64,000 bases of DNA from CAG-390 sp045531455 (GCA_045531455.1 JAZSEA010000112.1:26272-90271), one strand, 5' to 3'. Positions 34,483 through 44,215 are shown, numbered from the stretch's first letter. Numbers and translations are program-made. The notes: generated by a model from the sequence alone, not told the origin.

Positions 34483-36027
34483 TCAATATTCGGGTTTGAT
34501 CTCGAATACACGATCGGTAAGTCCCTTTGCGGTATAGAATTCGGTATCGAGCTTGTACCAAGAGCCTGCAACGCCGATATAATTAGCAGATACGGAGGCG
34601 TTGTTTGCATATGCACGGCTCCAGAAGCTCGGCGCTCCGAATTCGGTATACCCTGCGATAGCGGCAGTTCTCTTGCCGAGCTCGGCGATCTTTTCGGCGG
34701 AAGCGGTATCCGCGGGATCGAGAGTTACGGTTGCGGAATAGTTATTTTCATTGTAAACGGGTCTGAAAGCGATCTCAGCCTTCGTACTGCCCGAGGCATC
34801 GGTGACGTATTCGGTGAAGGCATATTCGGAGGTCGAGATTTCGACCTTGCCGTCGGCGGTTTTGTTGTAGCGTTCGAGAATGAAGCGTGCACGGCTTGTG
34901 AAATTGTCGTTGTGCTCGTAAAGCTTGAAGAAGCCCTCGAGCACCGTGCTCGTCAGAACCTTTCTGTTGAGGATATCGACGAGATCGATATAGAGCGCGT
35001 GGCGGTCGCCGTTGTCGATCTGTATCATTCTTGAGAGGAATTGGTAGTTGACGCCGTCGATATTGACGTAATATACGTTGCCGCCGATCGGGTAATTCGG
35101 CATCGTCCAGCCCTCGGGAAGCTCGAGAGGCAGATGTTCCTTTGTGAAATAATTCGGATTGCCCGTGATCTGATCATAGTCTGCGTAGTTTCCGCTGATC
35201 TCAAGATAGTAGGGGTTGCTCGTGATCTTCGTATAGTCATACATAGGCAGACCGTCGACGGGGTAAGCCGCGAGATCCTTCTCGAGATCCGAAAGGCTGT
35301 CGAGAACTACACAAAGCTTGGAATACTTCGACTCAAATTCGGGAATGTCTTTGTCAAGCTCTCTGATGAAGGCTTGGAGGAGACTTCTGTTCACCGAACC
35401 GCCGTCAAAGCGTGCGCGGAGGCTTGCATTGATACCTCCCGTCCATTGGAATTCGGGCGCTTCGAGCTTTTCGGGAGTGCCGTGCGAGACGTCTACGTCG
35501 GAGAGGTAATAGGTATAAAACCCAATTCCCGCAGAAGGTGACCAATCGTAATTATCGCTTATTCTGAGCAGGGCAAAATGATCGCTCGTGTTGCTCGTGG
35601 CGCAGATCTGTACTGCACCTCTGAAAAAATGTGTGGCAACGACCTTGCCGTCATAGAGCGCGTCGAAATAACAAGCGCGTGTGCCGAGCTTTGTGCGGAG
35701 GGTTACGGCACGGAGAGTAGCCTCGACCTGCTCACCGCCGAGAGTGATGATGAGCGGGAATTCGGTCTCGGCACTTACGTAATACCCCTCGGGGATCTGT
35801 TTTGCCGAGAGATCGACGGGAGGTTCCGCTGTTGTCTCTTCCTCGGTTGTGACCTCTTCGGTTACGTCCTCTTCGGGCTCTGTTGTGACTTCGGGAGATG
35901 CGGGATTATTCTCCGACTCTGCGGGAGTCTTGCTTGTATCCTCGGGTGATTGAGGATCTGCGCAGGAGGCAAGCGAGAGGAGAAGAAGGGCGCAGAGTAA
36001 AAATGAAATAAATGATCTGATTTTCAT
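34483..36027 (-). CDS. large lipoprotein, third gene of an ECF sigma operon
   Basis: 514 residues. Lipobox LASC (Cys22), then a Glu/Thr/Pro linker (about 25-72). The mature part starts KQIPEGYYVSAETEFPLII and has no domain I recognise; it is mostly beta, with a helical stretch SLLQAFIRELDKDIPEFESKY in the middle. The linker type and position, 14 nt after the LRR membrane protein and in the same direction, make it part of the ECF module at 34.5-38.5 kb. It could bind the same ligand or be a target of the sigma factor. Confidence 0.72.
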   Translation of the reverse strand: MKIRSFISFLLCALLLLSLASCADPQSPEDTSKTPAESENNPASPEVTTEPEEDVTEEVTTEEETTAEPPVDLSAKQIPEGYYVSAETEFPLIITLGGEQVEATLRAVTLRTKLGTRACYFDALYDGKVVATHFFRGAVQICATSNTSDHFALLRISDNYDWSPSAGIGFYTYYLSDVDVSHGTPEKLEAPEFQWTGGINASLRARFDGGSVNRSLLQAFIRELDKDIPEFESKYSKLCVVLDSLSDLEKDLAAYPVDGLPMYDYTKITSNPYYLEISGNYADYDQITGNPNYFTKEHLPLELPEGWTMPNYPIGGNVYYVNIDGVNYQFLSRMIQIDNGDRHALYIDLVDILNRKVLTSTVLEGFFKLYEHNDNFTSRARFILERYNKTADGKVEISTSEYAFTEYVTDASGSTKAEIAFRPVYNENNYSATVTLDPADTASAEKIAELGKRTAAIAGYTEFGAPSFWSRAYANNASVSANYIGVAGSWYKLDTEFYTAKGLTDRVFEIKPEY

Positions 36028-36041
36028 GCTGATTCCTTTCT

Positions 36042-37883
36042 TTAAGGTTTCTTGATCTCAATGATTCCGTCGGTGCAAACGATCGTGTATTCGTTCTTTC
36101 CCGCCTGCGGGACTACAAGATTGATTGCATATTCTTCTTTAGTTCCGTTGTAATAAACCGATTCGATCGGAAGCTCATCGGTATAGAGGAAATTATGATC
36201 GATATAAGTCAGCGATCTCGGCAGATAGAGAAAGCGCAATTTACTTCCCGTAACCGCATCTGTTCCGAGATATTCGACTCCCTCGGGGAGAGTTATGACC
36301 TCGCAGCTGTGATAGCTGAGTCCGTGTTTATCGATCTTTTTGAGAGTCGACGGAATAACTATCTCGGTGACGTTGACACAACCCGAAAACGCGCTGTTGC
36401 CGACGCTTTCAAAGCCTTCGGGGAAGATGATCTTTTGGAGTGAACTGCAGCTGAGAAAAGCGTTCTTCTGTATGCTTCTCAGTCCCAAGGGGAAATTGAC
36501 CTCGCGGAGGGATGAGCAATTCTGGAATGCGCCTTCTCCTATGCCCGCAAGCGTTTCGGGGAAGACTACGCTCTCGAGCTCGGTGCATCCGTAGAAGGTC
36601 TCGTTCGGCATAAAGGTAATATTACCCGTGAACACAGCTTCCTTTATCAGCGAGCCGCGGAATGCACCGAGTAGGAAATTGGTATCGTCATTACATTCGA
36701 TGATGACACGCTTGACGCCTCCCGTAAGCTTTTGCTTGTAGAACGTCGTTAGGCTTGCGGGGAAAATGACGGTTTCTGCGCGGCACTCGGATAATACGTT
36801 CGTTTCAACTGTGTATATCGGAATACCGTTAAACTCGTCCGGTATCCGAAGCTCAGCCATAGGCTCGGTCGAGCAACCCTTTACGTTGTAAAATACCCTT
36901 CCGTCCTCTGTCTCGATATAGCTGAGGACAAGACCGTTTTCAAGCGTGACGTCGGGTACGAGCTCCTTTTCGGTGATCACGGGAGGCTCGTAGCCGAAGA
37001 GCTCGCAGATACGATCGAGGCTCCAGGTGCGTTTGCCTGCCTTTCTTTCTGCATTGATATCGGGAGGAGCGGCATTTTCGTCGGGATGCCTTATGATATC
37101 CTTGTCGGACGAATAGGTGTCGATGATAAGGAGATCGTTATGATAGGTAGCAAGCTCGGACTCGAGAGTCATAAAGACGTTGTATACGGGCACTCTCGAG
37201 GAGGTCACGCTCTCTTCGGAGGAGATATCAAATTCGGCGTGCCTTATGCCGACGTTTTCGGATTTCGTGAGCTTACCGTCGATCACGGAGTATACCGAGA
37301 TATCGACGTAGCCGACGACGTCGCTATCATCGTTTAAAGCAGCAGAGAATATCACAAGCTCGCCGACGTTGAGCTCGCGCATTGCCATAAGAACGTGACC
37401 GCGTATGAGCAGGCTGTCCGAAAGCTCATTTCCGTCAAAGCTTCTTACCTCGAGGTAGAGAGCGCGTGAGGCGTCGGTCTCAGAGGTCAGAGTAAAGGCG
37501 GAGACGGATTGCTTTTGCTTAGCGTTTCCGTCTGCGGCAAGGATATCGAACTTGATAAATCCGTTCGCGCGGTAGCCCTCGGGGATATCGGTTTCGGTGA
37601 CGTCAACGGTGACGGGCGGATCGCTCTCCTCCGTGCTTGTAACGGGAGGCTGAGACGCGGGATGTATATAATTATTGTAGAGATAAACCGATAAAGGAGT
37701 CAGCGCGCTGACGAGCACGAGGCATATCATAGCCGCGATAAGACGTCGCATTACCATCAAGTTGAGCTTCAGCTTTGACGGTATCTGGATTACGCTTGAC
37801 ATACCCGATGCCTCGGCAACGATATCATCGCCGATGAATCCGACGGCGTCGAGCAGAATATCGGCGCGTTCGATCTTTGTCAT
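36042..37883 (-). CDS. membrane protein with BspA-like leucine-rich repeats, candidate anti-sigma factor
   Basis: 613 residues. Cytoplasmic head (about 1-43) beginning MTKIERADILLDAVGFIGDDIVAEA; one membrane helix (about 44-68); a Pro/Thr/Glu linker; a beta domain (about 95-290); then LRR_5-type repeats (about 320-590) such as FYGCTELESVVFPETLAGIGEGAFQNCSSLREV with the signature xxAFxxCxxL. The start overlaps the ECF sigma stop by 4 nt. Anti-sigma role is inferred from this pairing, the one-helix topology and a head weakly similar to those of the three other partner proteins. Confidence 0.75.
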   Translation of the reverse strand: MTKIERADILLDAVGFIGDDIVAEASGMSSVIQIPSKLKLNLMVMRRLIAAMICLVLVSALTPLSVYLYNNYIHPASQPPVTSTEESDPPVTVDVTETDIPEGYRANGFIKFDILAADGNAKQKQSVSAFTLTSETDASRALYLEVRSFDGNELSDSLLIRGHVLMAMRELNVGELVIFSAALNDDSDVVGYVDISVYSVIDGKLTKSENVGIRHAEFDISSEESVTSSRVPVYNVFMTLESELATYHNDLLIIDTYSSDKDIIRHPDENAAPPDINAERKAGKRTWSLDRICELFGYEPPVITEKELVPDVTLENGLVLSYIETEDGRVFYNVKGCSTEPMAELRIPDEFNGIPIYTVETNVLSECRAETVIFPASLTTFYKQKLTGGVKRVIIECNDDTNFLLGAFRGSLIKEAVFTGNITFMPNETFYGCTELESVVFPETLAGIGEGAFQNCSSLREVNFPLGLRSIQKNAFLSCSSLQKIIFPEGFESVGNSAFSGCVNVTEIVIPSTLKKIDKHGLSYHSCEVITLPEGVEYLGTDAVTGSKLRFLYLPRSLTYIDHNFLYTDELPIESVYYNGTKEEYAINLVVPQAGKNEYTIVCTDGIIEIKKP

Positions 37884-38437
37884 AATGCAACTCCTTCCTT
37901 TTTAAGTGTCTCCGCGAGTTTTTCGCGGGTTCTGTGCAGAGATACCTTGACGCGGCTCTCGCCGAATCCGAACTGACGGCAGATATCTGCAATGCTGTCG
38001 CCGTACCAATATCTGCGGACAAACATCTGTCGGTCGCTTTTGCTCAAGGTGCGCAAAAAGGTATCAATGATAAGTCCGATGCGGCGCGAATCGTATTCCT
38101 CCGCAAGGTCGCAACCGTCGGGGATGAGCCCGAGAAGCTCGAGCGAGACCTCGCTCATATTGCCGCCGCGCTTATATGCCCGATCCTTTCTGTAGCGCAT
38201 AAGCGCAAAGTTTCGGACGATCTTTCCGAGGAAAGCCGAAAGCTGACGCGGTCTCTCGGGCGGGATAGAGCTCCAGGCGGCAAGGTAGGTGTCGTTGACA
38301 CATTCCTCCGAGTCCTGACGGTTTGAGAGAATATTGTTTGCGACGGTGAAGCAGTAGGACTCGTATTTCTCTGCGGTGTACTTGATCGCCGCCTCGTCTC
38401 TCGCAAAATATAATTCTATGATCTTTTCGTCTGTCAT
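37880..38437 (-). CDS. ECF-type RNA polymerase sigma factor (module A)
   Basis: 185 residues. Region 2: FARDEAAIKYTAEKYESYC, ILSNRQDSEECVNDTYLAAWSSIPP (about 45-65) and LSAFLGKIVRNFAL; region 4: LSKSDRQMFVRRYWYGDSIADICRQFGFGESRVKVSLHRTREKL (about 128-172), a helix-turn-helix for the -35. ATG at 38437 has CGGAGA 8 nt upstream; a reading 10 codons longer has none. Three paralogues lie at 49515, 53846 and 56011. Preceded by a sigma-A promoter and a candidate self-recognised promoter. Confidence 0.93.
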   Translation of the reverse strand: MTDEKIIELYFARDEAAIKYTAEKYESYCFTVANNILSNRQDSEECVNDTYLAAWSSIPPERPRQLSAFLGKIVRNFALMRYRKDRAYKRGGNMSEVSLELLGLIPDGCDLAEEYDSRRIGLIIDTFLRTLSKSDRQMFVRRYWYGDSIADICRQFGFGESRVKVSLHRTREKLAETLKKEGVAL

Positions 38438-38461
38438 TTTATTTCTCCGGTGTGGTTTTGT

Positions 38462-38500
38462 CTTCACACGTATAGATGCAAAAAATTCGTTTGGGTTACA
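38462..38500 (-). promoter_or_regulatory. candidate ECF-type promoter A
   Basis: Minus strand TGTAAC (38500-38495), 19 nt, CTATA (38475-38471), then GTGAAG (38467-38462). Same box spacing as at 53776 and 55951. Confidence 0.55.
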
Positions 38501-38529
38501 TTTTTTGATAAAAATCTTTTCTCACCTCT

Positions 38530-38558
38530 ATTTTATCATTTTTCGGGCGGTAATGCAA
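38530..38558 (-). promoter_or_regulatory. sigma-A-like promoter upstream of ECF module A
   Basis: Minus strand TTGCAT (38558-38553), 17-nt spacer, TAAAAT (38535-38530). Confidence 0.6.
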
Positions 38559-38589
38559 TAGTTTGTTTGCCTTGCGGATAATAAAATAC

Positions 38590-38618
38590 TTGACAATCGA
38601 GAAAAAATGTAGTAATAT
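38590..38618 (+). promoter_or_regulatory. promoter of the Gfo/Idh-GH36 cluster
   Basis: TTGACA (38590-38595), 17-nt spacer, TAATAT (38613-38618), then AAAGGAG before the ATG at 38650. Confidence 0.78.
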
Positions 38619-38649
38619 TATTATATATAACTTATAAAGGAGAACTACT

Positions 38650-39942
38650 ATGAGTGAATATATCAGAATAGGCGTTGTCGGAACGGGAAGAGGAAAGACA
38701 TTTATGAAGCCCGCTGAATGCACGGGTCTTAAGCTTGCCGCAGTTTGCGACCGCCGTCCCGAAAAGCTTGCCGTCATCAAGGCAAAATACGACACCGACG
38801 GAACCCTTATGACCTTTACCGATTACGACGAAATGCTGAAATCGGATATCGATGCCGTCATTCTTGCGAATTATTTCAACGAGCACGCCGAATTTGCGAT
38901 CAAGGCTCTGCGTGCGGGTAAGCACGTTCTCTCCGAGTGCACCGCTATGTCCACCCTTGCCGAGGGAGTTGCGCTCTGCCGTGCTGTCGAGGAAACGGGA
39001 AAGATCTATATGATCGCTGAAAACTATCCATACACAAAGCAGAGACTCGAGATCAAGCGCGTTTACGATTCGGGTGAGCTCGGCGAGATGCTCTACGGTG
39101 AGGCTGAATACTGCCATCCGATGTCGAACAACACTACCTTCAAATACGCGCCCGGAGAATATCATTGGCGCAATCAGATCCCCTCTACATATTACTGCAC
39201 GCACGCGATCGCGCAGATAATGCATATCACCGACACGATGCCGGTTCGCGTCAACGGCTTCGTTCCGCGGATCAAGGATCAGAACTACCGCGAGTATGAA
39301 TACCGTCAGCAGGATTCGGGCGGAGTTATCGTTTGTCAGATGGATAACGGCGCCGTTGTCCGCACGCTCCAGGGCGCGTTCAGGACTCATTCGGGTATTG
39401 CCAGACTCTACGGAACAAAAGGTGCCGCAGAGGTAGAAAGGCAGACGGGCAACGTCGTGATCTATCATTCCGAGGTCAACGGCAAGGAGCTTGAGCCCTA
39501 TCGCTCTTATGAAGCAGATTGGCCCGAGCACGGCGATCTCGCATCCGAGGCGGGTCACGGCGGCGGAGATTTCTGGGTACAGTACTACTTCGGCGAGGCT
39601 ATCCGCAAGAACGAACAGCCCTATCTCAACGTCTACCGCGCTTGCGCGATGTCGTCCGTCGGAATTCTTGCTTGGAAATCAGTGCTTTCGGGCGGTATGC
39701 CCTTTGACGTTCCCAAGTGGGATGACGAGGAGGACCGCAAGAGATACGAAAACGATAACTTTACTCCCTTCCTGAAGGAAGGCGACGACCCCGCAGATCA
39801 TCCTCCGCGTGCGGTTGCTTGGAAGCCCCATCCCGAGGCGCACGATCGCGCAAAGGCTGTATGGGAGGAGACCGATTACCTCGGACTCGGTTGGTCAAAG
39901 AAGGATATCGATATGTCTTTTGACAAAGTAGAAATGAACTGA
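38650..39942 (+). CDS. Gfo/Idh/MocA family oxidoreductase (430 residues)
   Basis: 430 residues, longer than the norm. Dinucleotide loop IGVVGTGRGKTF (about 6-17) and acidic DRRPEKL after strand 2. Where the family has EKP the loop reads HVLSECTAMST, so the usual catalytic lysine is absent at that point. GEYHWRNQIPSTYYCTHAIAQIMHITDTMPVRVNG includes a His that could take over acid/base chemistry. Similar to glycosidase-like GH109 and UDP-sugar branches, but I cannot decide. First in a cluster with a metallo-beta-lactamase-fold lipoprotein and a GH36 enzyme. Confidence 0.82.
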   Translation: MSEYIRIGVVGTGRGKTFMKPAECTGLKLAAVCDRRPEKLAVIKAKYDTDGTLMTFTDYDEMLKSDIDAVILANYFNEHAEFAIKALRAGKHVLSECTAMSTLAEGVALCRAVEETGKIYMIAENYPYTKQRLEIKRVYDSGELGEMLYGEAEYCHPMSNNTTFKYAPGEYHWRNQIPSTYYCTHAIAQIMHITDTMPVRVNGFVPRIKDQNYREYEYRQQDSGGVIVCQMDNGAVVRTLQGAFRTHSGIARLYGTKGAAEVERQTGNVVIYHSEVNGKELEPYRSYEADWPEHGDLASEAGHGGGDFWVQYYFGEAIRKNEQPYLNVYRACAMSSVGILAWKSVLSGGMPFDVPKWDDEEDRKRYENDNFTPFLKEGDDPADHPPRAVAWKPHPEAHDRAKAVWEETDYLGLGWSKKDIDMSFDKVEMN

Positions 39943-39956
39943 TAAAGGAAAAATCG

Positions 39957-41744
39957 ATGAAAAAACGTATATTAATCCTGCTTTTTGCACTTATTCTATC
40001 CGCAGCTCTTCTTGTATCCTGCGGAAACGGTAATCCCGAAGAAACCACACAGACTCCCGATACAACCGTCGAGGAAACACAGCCGCAGGACGAGGGCATA
40101 GTCCTCTTTGCTCCCGGCGTTTGCGAGTACCGTATAGTATATCCCTCGGACGATACCGATGCCGAATTCAACGCGGCACGCAAGCTTCAGAGTATGATCG
40201 AGGAAGCAAGCGGAGTCAAACCCGATACAGTCAGAGCAAATAACAGCTATTTTAAGGAAGCCGATCCGTCTGCGAAGGAAATAGTCCTCAGCTTCGTTGA
40301 TATCGAGGAATTCCACGCGGCTATCTCGGAGACCAAAAATTACAATACGTATATAGTCCGCGTTTCGGGTAACAAGATCATTGTTACGGGACACGAACGC
40401 GAGGGCTTCGAGAAGGCATTCGAGGTCTTTGCTGAATATATCGTAAACAATACCGTTGAGGGAAAGGCAACGATCCCGAGTGATCTCGTCCTTTCGGGAA
40501 GCACGGAAAACAAAGACAGCAAGGCTTTCTATGAGGTGCCTTCGTATCCCGGCGGAATGATCGAGGATTTTTCTCTCCTCGGCGACAATTACGATCAGGT
40601 CACGATTTATAAGACCGATGCCGATATGTATGAGGCTTACCAAGACATTCTTGTTGCGGATGGATATGCGCTTTACAGCGAAAACGAGATCGCGGGTAAT
40701 CTCTATTCCACATACACCAAGGAAGACGAGATGCTTTACTATTATTTCTGCCCGAATACGGGTGAGACCCGCGTTATAATTGCAGAGGACGTAAATCTTC
40801 CCTCCCTTGAAGAAATAAAATACACCAAAGTTTGTGAGCCCGCGTTTATCTGCCTGCGCAGCCTTAACGAAAAGGGCGCAGTATCGGGTGACTCGCAGGG
40901 ATGCATCATCCGTTTTGCGGACGGAAGCTTTATGATCTATGACGGAGGTAACAACAACACTTATCAGTCGAAGCAGATCTATGATCTTCTCATCAACTTC
41001 GCTCCCGATCCGCAGAACGTCGTTGTACGCGCTTGGGTGTTCTCGCATTATCACGGCGACCATATCGGTGCTTTCAGAAACTACGTTGACAGATACGGAC
41101 GCAACAAGGTCATCAAGATCGAAAGCTTCATATTCAATTTCTGCGATACAAAGGAGCAGACCGAGACGATCAGCCCCGGTCAGATGGCTGCGGTCAAAAG
41201 CGCGATCAAAACGCTCGACTCCAAGATACCCGTCTATAAATGCCTGACGGGTCAGATCTACCGCTTCCCGGGTATGGATATGGAGATCCTGGCTTGTATG
41301 TCCGACTTTATTCCGCTTGTTATCGGCTATGAGAGATCGGATGCAGACAAGACGAAGGGAGACGGTAACTCGATGTCGACGGTCGTAAGACTTAAAACAC
41401 CCGAGGGCAACACCTGTATGCTGACGGGTGACTCGACAAATATCGTTCTTGACTGTATGGTTGACCGCTACGGCGCGGAATATCTCGATTCGGATATCGT
41501 AACGACTCCTCATCACGCGCACAACCGCGAAAGCTACCGCGCGAGAAACGCGACGATCAAGTTCTATGATGCGGTTAAGCCCGAGATCCTTGTCGTCACT
41601 TCGCCGAATATGAATAAGTTCACGCCTACGGGCAGTTATCCCTACGAGGTTAACGTCCACGTTATCAATACCTACAATCCCGAGATCTATAAGATGGATA
41701 AGGTCAGACTGATCAATTTGTCTACTCTTTCGGAGATAAAATAA
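39957..41744 (+). CDS. lipoprotein with C-terminal metallo-beta-lactamase fold
   Basis: 595 residues. Lipobox LVSC (Cys22), Thr/Glu linker, then a first domain (about 50-180) and a C-terminal metallo-beta-lactamase fold (about 290-590): VRAWVFSHYHGDHIGAF carries HxHxDH, TCMLTGDST has the Asp ligand, and TTPHHAHNRESYR a later His. Relatives act as phosphodiesterases, lactonases or ComEC-type nucleases. Tethered outside the cytoplasmic membrane. Lies 14 nt after the dehydrogenase; its own terminator separates it from the alpha-galactosidase. Confidence 0.8.
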   Translation: MKKRILILLFALILSAALLVSCGNGNPEETTQTPDTTVEETQPQDEGIVLFAPGVCEYRIVYPSDDTDAEFNAARKLQSMIEEASGVKPDTVRANNSYFKEADPSAKEIVLSFVDIEEFHAAISETKNYNTYIVRVSGNKIIVTGHEREGFEKAFEVFAEYIVNNTVEGKATIPSDLVLSGSTENKDSKAFYEVPSYPGGMIEDFSLLGDNYDQVTIYKTDADMYEAYQDILVADGYALYSENEIAGNLYSTYTKEDEMLYYYFCPNTGETRVIIAEDVNLPSLEEIKYTKVCEPAFICLRSLNEKGAVSGDSQGCIIRFADGSFMIYDGGNNNTYQSKQIYDLLINFAPDPQNVVVRAWVFSHYHGDHIGAFRNYVDRYGRNKVIKIESFIFNFCDTKEQTETISPGQMAAVKSAIKTLDSKIPVYKCLTGQIYRFPGMDMEILACMSDFIPLVIGYERSDADKTKGDGNSMSTVVRLKTPEGNTCMLTGDSTNIVLDCMVDRYGAEYLDSDIVTTPHHAHNRESYRARNATIKFYDAVKPEILVVTSPNMNKFTPTGSYPYEVNVHVINTYNPEIYKMDKVRLINLSTLSEIK

Positions 41745-41747
41745 ACA

Positions 41748-41780
41748 CAAAAACGCACAGACCCGTTCTGTGCGTTTTGT
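41748..41780 (+). terminator. terminator after the MBL-fold lipoprotein
   Basis: 12-bp stem (41750-41761 with 41767-41778), CCCGT loop, T-run. It lies only 17 nt before the next start codon, so it may be a partial attenuator. Confidence 0.82.
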
Positions 41781-41796
41781 CAAAAGGAGAATTATT

Positions 41797-43710
41797 ATGA
41801 TCAATATGTCGTATATCCCGATGATACTCAAATATACCTCGCCTGCAGAAGCTCCGATCAGCTTCAAGCTCGGAAGAAGAGTGATCAAGGGTATCCCCGA
41901 GGAATTTTCGCCCAAGGTGAGCCGTGAGTTCATCGATTCAAATATATTGAAGATAACCGTCAAGGGTCAGAACAAAAACGGTTTGCGCATCAAGGCGGAC
42001 TATACCGAATACCGCGATTTCCCCGTGACCGAGTGGAGATTCACTCTGATCAACAACGGCAGACGCGATACACCGATCATCTCCGAACTTCGAGTAGGCG
42101 GCGAGATCGCTTGCGGAAGATCGGTCATCAAATACGGAAACGGCGACACCTGCCGACGCGACGGATACAGCTTCATTGAAAGGGAAGTTGACGAAAAGAT
42201 CACTCTGACACCCTCTTCGGGTACTTCGTGTCAAGGTGCGTTTCCTTATATGACTCTCCGCGGAGAGGGCGTCGAGGTTCGTGCCGCTATCGGATTCCCC
42301 GCAAAATGGGTAGCAGAGGTCGCGCCCTTCGAGAATGGGATTTCCATCCTCTGCGGTCAGGACAGATGCCATACGAGACTTTCTTCGGGCGAATCCTTTA
42401 CCTCACCCCGCCTTACCCTTATGGCTTACGGAGCGGGAAGCGAGTACAGAGGTATCAATATCTGGAGAAGATTCTATTTTGCGCATATTCTGCCGAAGGA
42501 CAACGGCGCGCCGATGCAGCCAAAACTTTGTCTCCATAATTGGCGCGCGGAAGGCAAACCCGAGTTTACGGGCGCGACCGAGGAAAATCAGCTCGGCGCG
42601 ATGAAGGATTATCTCGGACGCGGAATGAAGCCCGACGTCTGGTGGATCGATGCGGGATGGTATCCCTGCGATTATAATTGGCCTCGCATCGGAACTTGGA
42701 AGGTGGATGAAAACCGCTTTCCGCGCGGACTCGCGCCCATAGGTAAGGCTTGCAAGGAAAATGATATTGATTTGCTGCTTTGGTTTGAACCCGAGCGTGT
42801 CCGCACGGGTGAGGAGATCGACCGCGAGCATCCAGAATTTCTTCTTTCGGTTGAAGGGAATGACAATAAGCTCTTCGACCTCGGCAACCCCGAGGCGAGA
42901 GAATGGATAACCGACCGCGTGGATTCAATAATCAAGGCGTCGGGCGTTAAGATCTACCGTCAGGATTTCAATTTCGATCCGCTCCCTATATGGAAGGCAA
43001 ACGAGGCTCCCGACCGCGTAGGCTTCCTTGAAAACCGCCACGCAATGGGTTATCTCGCGTATTGGGATGAACTTGTTCTCCGTAATCCGGGGCTTATAAT
43101 CGACTCCTGCGCTTCGGGCGGACGTCGTAACGATCTTGAAACGATGCGCCGTGCGATCACGCTTCACTATACCGACGTCGGCTACGGCGATCATCCGATC
43201 AAGCAGAAGCAACACCGCGAGATGTTCGAGTGGATCCCCTATTTCCGCGCACATAATATGAATTGGTTCGACTCTGAAAGCGGCAATTACGACGGCAAGG
43301 AGCACGCGCCCGATGAATTTGCTTATCAGAATGCCTTTGTACCGTCGATGACGGATATGATCCCCTACAACGCGGACGACGTCAAGCTCGCGCTCGAAAT
43401 GCAGTCGCTCTGGCGAAAGGTTGCCGAGATAGAGCTTGAAGGTGATTATTATCCGATCACAGAATGCCGCGGCTCGACCGGGGATTGGTACGCTATGCAG
43501 TTCGACGACGCCGAAAAACGCCGCGGCTTCCTTCAGATCATCCGCAACGCCGATGCCGAAGTGGATAGCTTCAACTTTGTTCTTCCTTGCATCGAAGACG
43601 GCTCAAAATACTCGACTTCGGAAGGAGAGTTCACTTCTGATGAGCTCCGACGTGGAATCGAGATAAAGCTTGATCAGCGCGAGGCAAAGGTGATTATTTA
43701 TAGGTATTAA
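41797..43710 (+). CDS. alpha-galactosidase, GH36 family
   Basis: 637 residues from the ATG at 41797, chosen because AAAGGAGA precedes it; a start 9 codons earlier has no site. N-terminal beta sandwich (about 1-230), then the barrel: VWWIDAGWY, LLLWFEPERVRTG, KIYRQDFNFDP (nucleophile Asp), IIDSCASGGRRND (the GH36 hallmark) and HYTDVGYGDHPIK (acid/base Asp candidate). No signal peptide, so intracellular: cleaves alpha-galactosides such as raffinose or melibiose after uptake. No transporter is in the cluster. Followed 1 nt later by a small membrane protein. Confidence 0.92.
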   Translation: MINMSYIPMILKYTSPAEAPISFKLGRRVIKGIPEEFSPKVSREFIDSNILKITVKGQNKNGLRIKADYTEYRDFPVTEWRFTLINNGRRDTPIISELRVGGEIACGRSVIKYGNGDTCRRDGYSFIEREVDEKITLTPSSGTSCQGAFPYMTLRGEGVEVRAAIGFPAKWVAEVAPFENGISILCGQDRCHTRLSSGESFTSPRLTLMAYGAGSEYRGINIWRRFYFAHILPKDNGAPMQPKLCLHNWRAEGKPEFTGATEENQLGAMKDYLGRGMKPDVWWIDAGWYPCDYNWPRIGTWKVDENRFPRGLAPIGKACKENDIDLLLWFEPERVRTGEEIDREHPEFLLSVEGNDNKLFDLGNPEAREWITDRVDSIIKASGVKIYRQDFNFDPLPIWKANEAPDRVGFLENRHAMGYLAYWDELVLRNPGLIIDSCASGGRRNDLETMRRAITLHYTDVGYGDHPIKQKQHREMFEWIPYFRAHNMNWFDSESGNYDGKEHAPDEFAYQNAFVPSMTDMIPYNADDVKLALEMQSLWRKVAEIELEGDYYPITECRGSTGDWYAMQFDDAEKRRGFLQIIRNADAEVDSFNFVLPCIEDGSKYSTSEGEFTSDELRRGIEIKLDQREAKVIIYRY

Positions 43711-43711
43711 T

Positions 43712-44215
43712 ATGGAAAAGACCAAACAGATTCAATCTCCGTTGCATACCTCAATTGTGCTGTTGATATCTTCATTAGTGTTTTTGATTTTATTAATTGT
43801 TTCGATCAGCGATTACAATAAATCCCAAACGTCTTACAGCGATCTGACATATAAAGAATTTACCGTTGACGAAGTGATCAAGAGAAATGATCCCGAAATG
43901 GGTTACTCATATTACATCAGCGTTTGCGAAACGGAAAAGCGTATATTTGTCAATAATCTGCTTACAAAGCGAGCTGTCATAGAAGGCTTGGATTCTTTGA
44001 AAAAAGGGGATAAGATATTTTGCTACCTTATAGAAAGATCTTCAAATTATGATGCCGTTGAGATAAAGCACGATGCGGTGATTTTATCGTTGGAAGAATA
44101 CAATGATATTTACCGTAATAATAGTCTATTGGGATTGATTGTTATGCCGATAGGATTCATACTGTTTATTGCTTTTTCGGTAAAATATCTATTTATTTAT
44201 ATAAATAAGCGATAG
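43712..44215 (+). CDS. small AT-rich membrane protein of unknown function
   Basis: 167 residues: membrane helix (about 12-32), an extracytoplasmic domain of about 100 residues (YSDLTYKEFTVDEVIKRNDP, FVNNLLTKRAVIEGLDSLKKGDKIFCYL), and a second helix (about 140-160) before a basic KYLFIYINKR tail. The inner domain hints at an OB-like beta barrel. Base composition is visibly more AT-rich than the GH36 gene just before it. Only 1 nt separates it from that stop; a weak AGG lies inside. Unknown function; may be recently acquired. Confidence 0.65.
   Translation: MEKTKQIQSPLHTSIVLLISSLVFLILLIVSISDYNKSQTSYSDLTYKEFTVDEVIKRNDPEMGYSYYISVCETEKRIFVNNLLTKRAVIEGLDSLKKGDKIFCYLIERSSNYDAVEIKHDAVILSLEEYNDIYRNNSLLGLIVMPIGFILFIAFSVKYLFIYINKR

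Noticed and set aside
39996..41963. Open minus-strand frame of about 650 codons
   Set aside because: Antisense to the metallo-beta-lactamase-fold lipoprotein, whose lipobox and zinc ligands identify the true strand.
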